This document shows positions 35,341-43,975 of a stretch of DNA of 64,000 nt, one piece after another. The notes beneath the pieces are model-generated. The model did not search any database. It was not told the DNA's origin and was given only the letters and a program-made list of their open reading frames with translations. The position numbers and the translations under genes were made by a program. Within the stretch, counting starts at the first letter, position 1, and every line of letters starts with the position of its first letter. Origin of the DNA: Hyphomicrobiales bacterium (GTDB lineage Bacteria; Pseudomonadota; Alphaproteobacteria; Rhizobiales; JAJFHB01); assembly GCA_021775615.1 (NCBI GenBank), contig JAJFHL010000308.1, positions 1-64,000 of the forward strand, in the 5' to 3' direction.

Positions 35341-35769
35341 CTAACCCCTAGGCCAAAGCACCATCTGCGTGCAGCGGAAGTGGGCGATGATCTTAGCCGT
35401 TTGGTCGGAAGTGATTTCCGCATCCCAGACCTGCGTTGTGCGTCCGAGATGAATTGGTCTTGCCACGCACCGGATGGTGCCCTCCTGAGCCGTTCCCAGA
35501 TGGTTGCTCTTCAACTCCACCGTGGTGAAGCCGGACGAGCCCTCCGGCAGGCACTTCAACGCGCCATAGCCGCAGGCCGTATCGGCCAGCGCGACGACGG
35601 TGCCTGCGTGCAGAAATCCGTTCCAGGCCTTCAGAGCCGTGCTGACGTCAAGCTCGGCAATGACCTCGTCGGCCTCGACCTTGGAAAAACGCATGCCGAG
35701 GCGGCCGGGCAGATAGTCGTCGCCCGCCGCATTCCAGGCCTCGATGCCTTCGGGAAGTTTGAAATCCAT
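35341..35769 (-). CDS. PaaI family thioesterase
   Basis: A 142-residue single hotdog-fold protein. The central helix and its ligand segment read WNGFLHAGTVVALADTACGYGAL (about residues 48-70), the pattern of PaaI-type acyl-CoA thioesterases. The conserved Asp in ADTA is the usual active-site acid. The ATG at 35769 (MDFKLPEGIEAW) starts the conserved part; upstream in-frame codons look non-coding. It is convergent with the acyl-CoA synthetase gene, and may hydrolyse related acyl-CoAs. Confidence 0.88.
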   Translation of the reverse strand: MDFKLPEGIEAWNAAGDDYLPGRLGMRFSKVEADEVIAELDVSTALKAWNGFLHAGTVVALADTACGYGALKCLPEGSSGFTTVELKSNHLGTAQEGTIRCVARPIHLGRTTQVWDAEITSDQTAKIIAHFRCTQMVLWPRG

Positions 35770-35903
35770 GTGTGAGATCGTATCCGGTTGAGCCGGTGCT
35801 ATGTGACAAATGGCGGCCGACAACAAGGTGAGTGACAAAAAAAGGCCGCGCGTCTCGACCCCGATCGCGCGGCATATCTAACCTACTTGGATGGGCGGCG
35901 CCT

Positions 35904-36086
35904 TCAGGCAACCTGCTCCTGTTCGCTGCTGAGACGCGTTATCTCTTCCTTGATACGCAGTTTCTCGCGCTTGAGTTCCGTCAATTTAAGGGTATCCGCG
36001 AGAGGCCGTTCCAACTCTCTGTCGATTTCGGCCTCCAGCACATGATGCTTTTCGATGAGTTCAGCAAGATGCGCTTCAGTGCTCAT
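35904..36086 (-). CDS. DUF465/YdcH family protein
   Basis: A 60-residue helical hairpin protein (MSTEAHLAELIEKHHVLEAEIDREL, then KREKLRIKEEI) matching the DUF465/YdcH family. Function is unknown. The start at 36086 is set by the family N-terminus. A second family member, divergently transcribed, begins 179 bases away, a pairing common in rhizobia. Confidence 0.85.
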   Translation of the reverse strand: MSTEAHLAELIEKHHVLEAEIDRELERPLADTLKLTELKREKLRIKEEITRLSSEQEQVA

Positions 36087-36264
36087 ATGCACCCTCCTTG
36101 GATTGTCGTGAGCAGACAACGCAAGTGTGACACAACCATGACGCTTTGTCGACTTGGGCACATGGCGACTGTGGACTTGAGGCTACGCACTTGGCCCGAG
36201 CGCCGCTTTGAGTCAAGATACGGATCAGCACGAGATATCCGGGAGCACATGAGCGAGGCAGCTG

Positions 36265-36471
36265 ATGATAGAGCTTGACCGCGAGCAGCTGAAACAACGC
36301 CTGACCGAACTGCGCCAGCAACATCGCGATCTCGATGCGGCGATCGACAGCCTGGAGCACGGCGGCGCCGGAGATCAGCTTCGGCTGCGGCGTCTGAAGA
36401 AGCAAAAACTGCTGCTGAAGGATGAAATTTCGGAGATTGAGGACAGTCTCCTGCCCGATATCATCGCCTGA
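36265..36471 (+). CDS. DUF465/YdcH family protein
   Basis: A 68-residue protein with the same two-helix plan (REQLKQRLTELRQQHRDLDAAID, then LRRLKKQKLLLKDEI). It is a paralogue of the divergent gene at 35904-36086; the conserved LK-KKLxLKDEI end is intact. Function is unknown. Confidence 0.85.
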   Translation: MIELDREQLKQRLTELRQQHRDLDAAIDSLEHGGAGDQLRLRRLKKQKLLLKDEISEIEDSLLPDIIA

Positions 36472-36525
36472 CGGCAAGATCGCCCGACGGCAACGCAACG
36501 CGGATCCGGCGCTCCACTCAGTTGC

Positions 36526-37248
36526 TCAGTCGAACTCCAGCCGGCCTTTTTGCTCGTACATGGAAAGATCGGCGCGCGCCATCACCTCCGCGCCGTCAGC
36601 GCCGTCCTCGAGTGCCGCCGTCCCCGCCGAGGCCGACATTCTCAGCACCTTGTCTTCAAATGTCACGCCCATGGCCTTGATGAGCTCCAGCAGTGATTCG
36701 GCTTTGGTGATCGCAACGTCGACCGGGGTCTGCATCAGCAGGACCGCGAATTCGTCACCGCCAATGCGCGCCACCAGATCCGACTGACGGGTGTTCTCGA
36801 GCAGCAGGTCGACCACCGCGTGCAGCACCGCATCGCCCGCGGCATGGCCATGCACGTCATTGACCTCCTTGAAGTGGTCGAGATCGATATAGATCAGGCT
36901 CGCCGTCCCGCCATAGCGCTTGACGTAGGACATCATACGTTCGAGTTCGCGTTCGAAGGCGCGGCGATTAAGGGCCGGAACCAGAGGATCCTGGTCCGCC
37001 ATGTCTTCTGCATCGCGCAGGCGCTTGCGCGACTGTTCAAGATCACGTTTCAGCCGGTCGACTTCACCCATCAGGGTCATGACCGCCTGCTGCACGCGCG
37101 GGGTCAGTTCCTCTGACGGAATTCCCATGATGGATGCAGAGTCACGGGTGACGTGCCCGCCCCGATCCGGTGTGGTCACCGCATCACGCGCAGTTTGCCC
37201 CTTGACCGTGGCGGGCCCGGTAACCCGCGGTGTCTCACCAATCTTCAT
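36526..37248 (-). CDS. Diguanylate cyclase (GGDEF)
   Basis: Makes cyclic di-GMP from two GTP. In the 240-residue protein the catalytic GGDEF stands at residues 163-167 and the product-inhibition I-site RQSD at 154-157, so an active, feedback-inhibited enzyme is expected. The N-terminal half (about 50-85) is a coiled coil rather than a known sensor domain, and no membrane segment is seen. The ATG at 37248 (MKIGETPRV) was chosen; an ATG seven codons upstream is possible. It is divergent from purE, as in other rhizobia. Confidence 0.92.
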   Translation of the reverse strand: MKIGETPRVTGPATVKGQTARDAVTTPDRGGHVTRDSASIMGIPSEELTPRVQQAVMTLMGEVDRLKRDLEQSRKRLRDAEDMADQDPLVPALNRRAFERELERMMSYVKRYGGTASLIYIDLDHFKEVNDVHGHAAGDAVLHAVVDLLLENTRQSDLVARIGGDEFAVLLMQTPVDVAITKAESLLELIKAMGVTFEDKVLRMSASAGTAALEDGADGAEVMARADLSMYEQKGRLEFD

Positions 37249-37439
37249 GGTGCTCTCCGTACCCTGCATCTGTGTTGACGGTGCAGTTGACGGTGCCTTC
37301 GACGTCGAATCATGGGGAGTATACCGCTAATCGCCGATTTTTAATATCTGCTTCATTCTGCCCCTCTTCGGTGCGGAGCATTTATGTGATATGTCCGCCA
37401 TCTTCTGGACCAACTGACCACGCGCGAAGGGACAACAAA

Positions 37440-37928
37440 GTGAGCGATCCGCAAGTTTCCATCATCATGGGCAGCCAGTCCGACTGGCCAACGATGAAGA
37501 ATGCTTCCACCACACTCGACGAGTTGAAGGTTCCGCACGAATGCAGGATCATATCGGCACACCGCACACTGAGCCGGTTGGTCGACTACATGGCAACGGC
37601 CCGTGAGCGCGGCATCAAGGTGATGATCGCCGGCGCCGGCGGAGCGGCGCACCTGGCCGGCGTGACCGCCGCCATGACGACGCTTCCGGTGTTCGGCGTT
37701 CCGATTGAGACCAAGTCGCTGGGAGGTCAGGATTCCCTCTTGTCGATGGTCCAGATGCCCGGTGGCATTCCGGTCGGCACGCTTGCCATCGGCCGTGCCG
37801 GCGCGGTCAACGCGGCCCTGCTCTCCGTCGCCGTACTCGCCCTCAGCGACGACGCCCTGGAGAAACGGCTCGTGGACTGGCGCCAAGCCCGTGCTGACGC
37901 CGTGCCGATGGAACCGAAGGACGAATAG
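37440..37928 (+). CDS. purE: N5-carboxyaminoimidazole ribonucleotide mutase PurE
   Basis: PurE class I converts N5-CAIR to CAIR in purine synthesis. The 162-residue protein has the GSQSDW, SAHRT and [11 protein letters not shown] motifs. The reading starts at a GTG at 37440 ([12 protein letters not shown]) because the family begins there. N5-CAIR is made by PurK, which normally follows purE; here the next gene is rpsU and no purK is present in the window. Confidence 0.95.
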   Translation: MSDPQVSIIMGSQSDWPTMKNASTTLDELKVPHECRIISAHRTLSRLVDYMATARERGIKVMIAGAGGAAHLAGVTAAMTTLPVFGVPIETKSLGGQDSLLSMVQMPGGIPVGTLAIGRAGAVNAALLSVAVLALSDDALEKRLVDWRQARADAVPMEPKDE

Positions 37929-37997
37929 ACGGACCCGGCAAAAAAGCATCCTGCGGCAAGTATTCGTGCCTTCCATTATGGACAAGGCACATCGGTT

Positions 37998-38026
37998 TTG
38001 TTAGAGAGGCCTCGATCGGCTACACT
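37998..38026 (+). promoter_or_regulatory. Candidate promoter of rpsU
   Basis: TTGTTA (37998-38003), a 17-base spacer and TACACT (38021-38026) give a good sigma-70-type promoter, leaving a leader of about 90 bases before rpsU. Confidence 0.5.
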
Positions 38027-38123
38027 GGTATTGGTGTAGGCGGGCGGTTGTTTGTGCCTCGTTAACATTCACCGCGTAAGCGTTCATGGTTTATTGGCCC
38101 GTTGAAAGGAGCGGAGATCCGAA

Positions 38124-38345
38124 GTGCAGGTACTTGTCCGAGATAACAACGTCGATCAGGCGCTCAAGGCGCTGAAGAAGAAGATGCAGCGCGAAGGCAT
38201 CTTCCGTGAGATGAAGCTCCGAAATCATTATGAAAAGCCGTCCGAGAAAAGGGCGCGCGAGAAGGCAGAAGCGGTTCGCCGTGCCCGCAAGCTGGCACGC
38301 AAGCGCGCTCAGCGCGAAGGCCTTGCTCCCGGCAAAGGCCGCTGA
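38124..38345 (+). CDS. rpsU: 30S ribosomal protein S21
   Basis: The 73-residue, strongly basic product ([25 protein letters not shown]) is S21, which helps the 30S subunit pair with mRNA. The C-terminal half is a Lys/Arg/Ala-rich helix ([21 protein letters not shown]). A GTG start at 38124 is preceded by AAAGGAGCGGAG. It is a single gene with its own likely promoter. Confidence 0.95.
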   Translation: MQVLVRDNNVDQALKALKKKMQREGIFREMKLRNHYEKPSEKRAREKAEAVRRARKLARKRAQREGLAPGKGR

Positions 38346-38419
38346 CAGAGCACACTCAGTTCACTTGATCTCGAGCGCCGGTGCCGCCCCCGGGCGGTGT
38401 CGGACGGTGTCCGTTCGTC

Positions 38420-39589
38420 TCAGGGCGCCAGCACTTCGCGGTCTTCGGCGATGCCCTTCAATCCGAAACGCCCAAGAGATTCAAACTTTCCACCATGTAC
38501 CGACGCAAAGTCGGCCGACACCAGGACAGGACGGCTCAGCTCGCGCGTCAGGCTCTCAATGCGGCTGGCAAGGTTGACAGCGGGGCCAATCACCGTGAAG
38601 TCGAGGCGGTTTTTCCCTCCGACATTTCCGTAGAGCACGTCGCCGAAATGGAGCGCTATTCCGAATCCGATCTCCGGCGCGCCGCGCCGGCTTCTCGCAT
38701 CGTTCCGATCCGCCATTTCACGTTGAGTTCGGTGCGCCGCCGCGAGCGCCCGTTCTGCCGCCGCCCGGTCGCCGGCATCATCAGGCTGGAAAATCGCCAT
38801 CACGGCGTCGCCGATGAATTTCAGCACTTCGCCGTTCTCCGCTTCAACCGCCTCCGTCACAACCTCGAAGTAGTCGTTCAGCAGATCGATAAGGTCCTGT
38901 CCCGGCAACGCCTCGGAGAGCGCGGTGAACCCTTTCAGGTCCGAGAACCAGATCGCCGCGCGGATCGTCTCCTGCATGCCCCTCCGGATGGCGCCGTCCG
39001 CCACCCGCCGCCCCGCAACCGGCCCGACATAGGTGTCGAGCAGAGTGCCGGTTATGACCCGCGCATGCAGCGCCTCCTCGATCACCGCGACGTAGGGCCG
39101 GATCGCCTCCAACACCCCAAGCGCGTTCGCACCGAACCCTCCGGGCCGGTCGGTCGCATAGCTGACCGCCTTGGTCGTGCCGTCGGAGAACGGCAGGGGC
39201 ATGACCACATAGTCGGTCAGGCCCTCGGCGCGAAGGTCGGCCAGCACGCCGAACTCGCCATCGACGGGAGGCGCTTCCAGGGGGCAATGGACAGTGCGGC
39301 TTTCGTTGTAGACCACTTTCAGCGGTGAGTTGTCGAACTGGTGCGCGGTTTCCGGCGTCATCCGATAGGAGCGGCCGGTCGTGCCCTTTCCGTGTTCCCA
39401 GAGGCCGGAGAACGAGTCCACGTTGGGATGCAGTGTCGGCACGCCGGTGGTGATGCGGGTGACCCCGAGACCCGAGCCGTGTAGCCGCTCGCCGAAGAGC
39501 CTCAGATAATCGGCCGGGTTGGCAATGAAGCGCGCTTCGTGGATCAGCCACGCGCACAGTTCATCGGCACTGGAGGGGTCCTCGATCAT
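38420..39589 (-). CDS. Adenylate/guanylate cyclase (class III)
   Basis: A 389-residue protein with a class III catalytic domain in residues 205-385. The two metal-binding aspartates are D217 in FSDLKGFT and D261 in FIGDAVMA, and the transition-state pair sits in GPAVNLASRIE. The N-terminal 190 residues form a soluble domain I do not recognise, common in rhizobial cyclases of this type and perhaps a sensor. It makes cAMP most likely. Rhizobia have many such cyclases; the signal is unknown. It is convergent with rpsU. Confidence 0.9.
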   Translation of the reverse strand: MIEDPSSADELCAWLIHEARFIANPADYLRLFGERLHGSGLGVTRITTGVPTLHPNVDSFSGLWEHGKGTTGRSYRMTPETAHQFDNSPLKVVYNESRTVHCPLEAPPVDGEFGVLADLRAEGLTDYVVMPLPFSDGTTKAVSYATDRPGGFGANALGVLEAIRPYVAVIEEALHARVITGTLLDTYVGPVAGRRVADGAIRRGMQETIRAAIWFSDLKGFTALSEALPGQDLIDLLNDYFEVVTEAVEAENGEVLKFIGDAVMAIFQPDDAGDRAAAERALAAAHRTQREMADRNDARSRRGAPEIGFGIALHFGDVLYGNVGGKNRLDFTVIGPAVNLASRIESLTRELSRPVLVSADFASVHGGKFESLGRFGLKGIAEDREVLAP

Positions 39590-39735
39590 GGCCGCACCTT
39601 ATTCGACCTGCGCCCGGTTTCAAGCAACGTCGAGCGCTGATTAACGTCGCCAACAAGGGTCACCAACCACCGTCTTCCGTTTCGCCGCCGCTTGCTTTAC
39701 GATTCCGCCTGCACATAGGAGTTGAGACCCCCGCG

Positions 39736-40449
39736 ATGCCGGTTCGTTTTTTCAATAGTTCGACACACGCCGCCCACACCGTGCTGGCGGCGGCACTCGC
39801 CTGCGGGTTGACGGTGGCCCTTGCCGGACCGGCGGCGGCGGCGCCGAAAGTTTCAGTCAAGACTGTTTACTACACCGTGCACGGAAATACTCCGCAGGCC
39901 ATGCTCTCCTACATGCAGCGCAACGGTCCGCATGGCGAGGCCGGCCGGGCACTTGGAACAACCAGCGTCTCGACCGGATACAAAATGACCCTGGTTCCGG
40001 TGAGCGGAGGGTGCGTGATCCGCGATTACAAGCTCGAAGTGGCGATCACCATAAACCTGCCGAGGCTGGCGCCGGGGCAGAAACTCAGTGCATCGGTGCG
40101 TGCGCGATGGAACGGCCTCGCCGCCTTCGTGCGGGTCCACGAAAACCACCACAAGTCGGTAAATCTGAAATGCGCCAGGCGGACCGACCAGCGGGTGCGT
40201 TCAATCAGCCGCAAGCTGTCATGCAGCGCGGCTCGTGCGCGGGTCCGGACCATCTTCGCCGAAGAGAACGCCAAATGCGGGCGCATCCATGACGCCTTTG
40301 ACCAGCGCGAGGCCAAGCGGATCGCCAACCTGCCCTTTATTCGGCAGGCAGCGGCGCCGGAAGCCGCACCGCGGCGGACCAGAACCCGGCAAACCCGCAC
40401 CACACGCCGCAGCATCCCAACGCCGGTCGCCGGCCGCGACCTTAAGTAG
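39736..40449 (+). CDS. DUF922 family predicted secreted Zn-dependent protease
   Basis: The 237-residue protein has a signal peptide (about residues 14-36, ending GPAAAA). A domain with HENHH (H135, E136, H139) follows, a HExxH-type metal site typical of DUF922. Four cysteines in the mature part are likely to form disulfides. The C-terminus (about 205-237) is Arg/Thr-rich and probably disordered. Protease activity is a family prediction and has not been shown to my knowledge. Confidence 0.82.
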   Translation: MPVRFFNSSTHAAHTVLAAALACGLTVALAGPAAAAPKVSVKTVYYTVHGNTPQAMLSYMQRNGPHGEAGRALGTTSVSTGYKMTLVPVSGGCVIRDYKLEVAITINLPRLAPGQKLSASVRARWNGLAAFVRVHENHHKSVNLKCARRTDQRVRSISRKLSCSAARARVRTIFAEENAKCGRIHDAFDQREAKRIANLPFIRQAAAPEAAPRRTRTRQTRTTRRSIPTPVAGRDLK

Positions 40450-40577
40450 GACAAGACTGACAGAAAAATACGGGGCCCGCCGATCTCGAAGGCTTGAAAC
40501 CGCGCTCACGGACCCCACATAAAGTCGTGAAGAGAATTGATACTCCCCTTCACCCCGAGCGCAAGATATTCCCCTCT

Positions 40578-40610
40578 AAACCCCGGCGACAGGCCGGGGT
40601 TTTGCTTTTT
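40578..40610 (+). terminator. Rho-independent terminator
   Basis: A perfect 10-bp stem, AAACCCCGGC (40578-40587) and GCCGGGGTTT (40593-40602), has a GACAG loop and is followed by TGCTTTTT. It lies 128 bases after the DUF922 gene and just before the convergent hydrolase gene, so it may serve the DUF922 gene. Confidence 0.75.
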
Positions 40611-40626
40611 CGGGGCCGCTCGGCCT

Positions 40627-41430
40627 TCAGTCGGTCAGCTCGTCAATGAACTGCTCAACCCGGGCCCGCACCACCGGAACATCGAGCTCATTGTGTCCGG
40701 CGTTCGGTATCGCCATGAACTGTTTCGGCTCGAGGGCATCCTCATAGAGCTTCTTGCCCAGGGCAAACGGCACCACCTGATCGGTCTCGCCGTGAATGAC
40801 CAGCACCGGCGCGCCGACAAACTTGATGTGGTTGAGCGATTCGAAACGGTCCTTCATAAGCCACCGCGCCGGCAGATAGGGGTAGGTCTTCACCGCCACG
40901 TCGACCGCGGAGGTGAACGGTGCTTCAAGGATCAGCGCGCGCACTTCGCGCTGGCTCGCGGTCTGCACCGCAACGGCGGAGCCCAGTGATTCGCCGAACA
41001 GGATGATGCTCTCCCCCGGCACGCCGCGTTGCGCCAGTTGCTGATAGGCGGCAAGGCCATCGGCCACCAGGCCTTCTTCATGCGGCGATCCGGCGCTGCC
41101 GCCATAGCCCCGGTAGTTGAGGAACAAGAAGCCGTATCCCTTGGCGGCGATGTATTTCATGCGGTCGGCGCGCCATGCCACCGACCCGGCATTGCCGGGG
41201 AAATAGAGCACCGTCGGCTCGCCCGGCGCTGCCGCTTTGTACCAGGCGACGAGGTCAACCCCGTCACCGGAGGGAAACCAGATCTCATCCGCATCGATCT
41301 GGACGATCTCCGGCGCGACGCGCTGGGCGTCGGGAAAATACATCATGCTGCGCTGGCGCAGATAGGCCGCCACGACCACGGCGACGTAAAGCCCCACAAT
41401 GGCAACTATGATACTGGTCATACGGCGCAT
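40627..41430 (-). CDS. Membrane-anchored alpha/beta hydrolase (BEM46/ABHD13 type)
   Basis: A 267-residue protein with an N-terminal membrane helix (about residues 5-23) and an alpha/beta hydrolase domain whose triad reads S148 (GESLGS), D217 (HGETDQVVP) and H246 (NAGHNELD). The YFPGNAG and NYRGYGGS motifs are those of the BEM46/ABHD13 group. Acyl-ester or thioester substrates are typical of the fold; none can be named. The ATG at 41430 was chosen over one 14 codons upstream. Confidence 0.9.
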   Translation of the reverse strand: MRRMTSIIVAIVGLYVAVVVAAYLRQRSMMYFPDAQRVAPEIVQIDADEIWFPSGDGVDLVAWYKAAAPGEPTVLYFPGNAGSVAWRADRMKYIAAKGYGFLFLNYRGYGGSAGSPHEEGLVADGLAAYQQLAQRGVPGESIILFGESLGSAVAVQTASQREVRALILEAPFTSAVDVAVKTYPYLPARWLMKDRFESLNHIKFVGAPVLVIHGETDQVVPFALGKKLYEDALEPKQFMAIPNAGHNELDVPVVRARVEQFIDELTD

Positions 41431-41497
41431 TTCCCCTACCACTCGATTGCACCCGGCAGCATTGCGCAACACGCAACCCGGGTCAAACGGCTAGACC

Positions 41498-42340
41498 TTA
41501 TGACGTCATCTGATAGACGTGCAGGTCGCGTTGCGGATAGGGGATCGAGATTTTCGCCTTGTCGAACGTTTCCTTGGCGCTGCGCGTCAAATCCCAGCTC
41601 AGTGACCAGAAGTCCTCCGTGGTTGCCCATGCTCTCAACGCGATGGTGACCGCGCTGTCGTCGAGCGATTTGACTATGACGGCGGGTGCCGGATCGGCAA
41701 GCACCCGTTCATCGCCGAGCGCCAGGTCATGCAGGGTCTTGAGCGCCTTTTCGATGTCGTCCTCATAGCCGATGCCGATGACCAGTTCGAGGCGGCGCGT
41801 CGGATGGCGCGAGTAATTTGTGATGACGCTGCTCCACAGCTGGCTGTTCGGGGCGCAGACGAACACGCCGTCCGAGGTCTTGAGCTGGGTGACGAACAGA
41901 CCGATTTCATCCACCGTCCCGCTGATACCGCCCGCATCGATGTAGTCGCCGACACTGAACGGCCGAAGCACCAGAACCATGATGCCGGCGGCAATATTCG
42001 CGAGCGTGCCCTGCAGCGCCAGCCCGATGGCAAGACCGGCCGCGCCAAGGGCCGCGAGCATGCTGGTCGTTTGCACACCGAATTGCGCCAGCACCGTCAC
42101 CAGCACAAGAATCTGGACGATGTATTTGACGACCTTGGCAATGAACAGGGTCAGCGTCTTGTCGAAGCGGTCAACCCGGCTCAGCGCATTGCGGACCCAT
42201 CGCTGAATCAGGCCCGCCAGAATGAGGCCGACAACCAGCACAGCCAGCGCCGAGCCGATATTGACTGTATACTGGACGCCGAGCTCGGCCAGCTGCGTGG
42301 CCATTTCGGCATATTTTGGATCAAGCAGCTCCGTATCCAT
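41498..42340 (-). CDS. Small-conductance mechanosensitive channel (MscS family)
   Basis: The 280-residue protein has the MscS core of three membrane helices (about residues 28-50, 67-90, 93-125). The Gly/Ala-rich pore helix AALGAAGLAIGLALQGTLAN is followed by a beta domain (RPFSVGDYI, TSDGVFVCAPNS) and a C-terminal alpha/beta part. Such channels release solutes on hypo-osmotic shock. It is a monocistronic-looking gene on the minus strand, after the DUF6356 gene. Confidence 0.93.
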   Translation of the reverse strand: MDTELLDPKYAEMATQLAELGVQYTVNIGSALAVLVVGLILAGLIQRWVRNALSRVDRFDKTLTLFIAKVVKYIVQILVLVTVLAQFGVQTTSMLAALGAAGLAIGLALQGTLANIAAGIMVLVLRPFSVGDYIDAGGISGTVDEIGLFVTQLKTSDGVFVCAPNSQLWSSVITNYSRHPTRRLELVIGIGYEDDIEKALKTLHDLALGDERVLADPAPAVIVKSLDDSAVTIALRAWATTEDFWSLSWDLTRSAKETFDKAKISIPYPQRDLHVYQMTS

Positions 42341-42423
42341 CAGCCATTCTCCTCCCGATCAAAGCAAATCGGTTTGGACAATAGGCTGATTCGGCCGGCG
42401 CTTAGAACGCCGCGGAACCGCCT

Positions 42424-42675
42424 CTAAACAGGTTGCGCGTTGGTGGGATTTTCGGCCGGATGGTTGCGCCGTGCGGTCATCTCGCCATGCAGCTGGATGA
42501 TCGTGTCGCTCGCGGTGCGTTCGCACAGGAACGGCAGAATGGCATGGACAAAGGCAGCGCCGGCTGCCTTGGACAGGAGAAAGCCATAACGCGACGCCAC
42601 GCCGAAGTGCTCCCAGTAGCTCTCGCCGACAGTGGCGGGGTGGTCCTCGAAGGCACGGACGATGGCTCTGATCAT
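42424..42675 (-). CDS. DUF6356 family small membrane-associated protein
   Basis: An 83-residue protein with HPATVGESYWEHFGVASRYGF and one hydrophobic stretch (LLSKAAGAAFVHAILPFL, about residues 33-50). It matches the DUF6356 family, known from many alphaproteobacteria but uncharacterised. The gene is divergent from the Lrp-family gene, and their shared upstream region holds a palindrome. Confidence 0.8.
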   Translation of the reverse strand: MIRAIVRAFEDHPATVGESYWEHFGVASRYGFLLSKAAGAAFVHAILPFLCERTASDTIIQLHGEMTARRNHPAENPTNAQPV

Positions 42676-42744
42676 GGTGGTCTCCTGTTCTGCGCGTTTC
42701 CGATATACATATATCCTTTCTCGTGGCGAATTTTGTCCTTCATT

Positions 42745-42759
42745 CGCAATTCAATTGCG
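42745..42759. promoter_or_regulatory. Palindrome between the DUF6356 and Lrp genes
   Basis: CGCAATT, one C, then AATTGCG is a perfect inverted repeat with 7-bp arms. It lies 46 bases before the chosen Lrp start, in a divergent promoter region. Lrp-family genes are often autoregulated, so this is a natural operator candidate. Confidence 0.45.
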
Positions 42760-42804
42760 GATATCATGGGAATTTATCCCACTGAAGATGCAGACAGCGG
42801 CGAA

Positions 42805-43263
42805 ATGGACCAGACAGACAAGAGAATACTGAAACTGCTGCAGGCCGATTGCGACCTGAGCCTCAACGAAATCTCCGAGCGGGTGAACTTGTCGCGCAAT
42901 GCCTGCTGGAACCGGGTGCGCCAGCTTGAGGGGCAAGGCGTGATCAGGCGCCGGGTCGCGCTGCTCGACCGCGAGCAACTGAACCTTGATTTGACGGTGT
43001 TCATTGCGGTCCGCACCGACCAGCACGACGCGGCCTGGCTCGAAACCTTCCGCGCAGCGGTTCGGGACCTGCCCGAAATCCTCGCGATCTACCGCACCAC
43101 GGGCGAGACCGACTACATGATGCAGGCGGTCGTCCCCAACATGAAGGCCTATGACGCGCTCTACCAGCGCCTCATCGAAAAGGTCCAGTTGAGCGACGTC
43201 AGCTCAAGCTTCGTCATGGAAGAAATCAAGCAGACCACCGAGCTGCCGCTCGGCTATGTCTGA
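42805..43263 (+). CDS. Lrp/AsnC family transcriptional regulator
   Basis: A 152-residue feast/famine regulator: N-terminal winged HTH (MDQTDKRILKLLQADCDLSLNEISERVNLS) and C-terminal RAM ligand-binding domain (about 70-150). The ATG at 42805 fits the family start; an in-frame ATG at 42766 would add 13 residues. The divergent DUF6356 gene or this gene itself may be its target. The ligand, probably an amino acid, is unknown. Confidence 0.92.
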   Translation: MDQTDKRILKLLQADCDLSLNEISERVNLSRNACWNRVRQLEGQGVIRRRVALLDREQLNLDLTVFIAVRTDQHDAAWLETFRAAVRDLPEILAIYRTTGETDYMMQAVVPNMKAYDALYQRLIEKVQLSDVSSSFVMEEIKQTTELPLGYV

Positions 43264-43275
43264 GGAACAGTCAGG

Positions 43276-43968
43276 TTAGCACGGCGCCCAGGCGAGACCA
43301 CCGGGCAGCGTGCAGCCGGCATAGTCAACATGCAGCACTCGTCGGTGCGTCGGTGTCTTGGCCGGTCCCGAGCGATGCACCGTTAGCCCACGCATTGCAA
43401 CTACGTCGCCCGAATGCGCGAGACAGGGCGAACACTCCATGTCACTGATTGACATTCGTATTTCGCTTTTTGAGAGGCGTCCGCGCCGGAAGGATCCTCT
43501 GGCCACTTCAAGCGGTCCGTTGTCGAGGCCGCATTCATCGAGATGCAATCGCAACGCAACCATTTGCCCGAGGATTTCGGCCGGCGCCTCGACGTGATGC
43601 ACGCCGTGTTTCACCGTCCAGTTTCTGAAGCCGGAGACCTCGGCACGTTTGGCAACAGCGATGGCCCGATCCTGGTGCCAGGACAGGCCCCAGTTGCGCG
43701 CCGCGCTCTTGTCGAACGCAATCATCCTGACGGCCCATGCCGCCTTGCCAAGAAGGCCCGACGCGATCGACGTCAAAAGTCCATCTTTCGCAATCAAAGG
43801 AAGAATGTCGGAGGGAACGTCGTTGATCCGCGCGCCGCCGCGTGCATTGACAAGATCCGATGCAGTGTCCGCCAAGGAAGCACAAACACGCCCGTCAACC
43901 GCGCCGGGCAACATACAGACGCCATCGCGCTCAAAGTCGAAAGAACACAGATACGAACCCGCTGGCAT
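43276..43968 (-). CDS. Phytanoyl-CoA dioxygenase (PhyH) family protein
   Basis: The 230-residue protein carries the Fe(II)/2-oxoglutarate facial triad: H98 and D100 in WHQDRAIAV and H198 in LTVHRSGPA, followed by R209/R210 as the candidate 2-oxoglutarate anchor. The fold is the PhyH double-stranded beta helix. Such enzymes hydroxylate small molecules; no pathway neighbours are present. It is convergent with the Lrp gene and lies 7 bases after the phosphodiesterase gene on the same strand. Confidence 0.82.
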   Translation of the reverse strand: MPAGSYLCSFDFERDGVCMLPGAVDGRVCASLADTASDLVNARGGARINDVPSDILPLIAKDGLLTSIASGLLGKAAWAVRMIAFDKSAARNWGLSWHQDRAIAVAKRAEVSGFRNWTVKHGVHHVEAPAEILGQMVALRLHLDECGLDNGPLEVARGSFRRGRLSKSEIRMSISDMECSPCLAHSGDVVAMRGLTVHRSGPAKTPTHRRVLHVDYAGCTLPGGLAWAPC

Positions 43969-43975
43969 GCACTCT

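Noticed and set aside
36087-36264. Extra N-terminal coding for the DUF465 gene
   Set aside because: In-frame codons upstream of 36086 lack family similarity and would run into the divergent promoter region.
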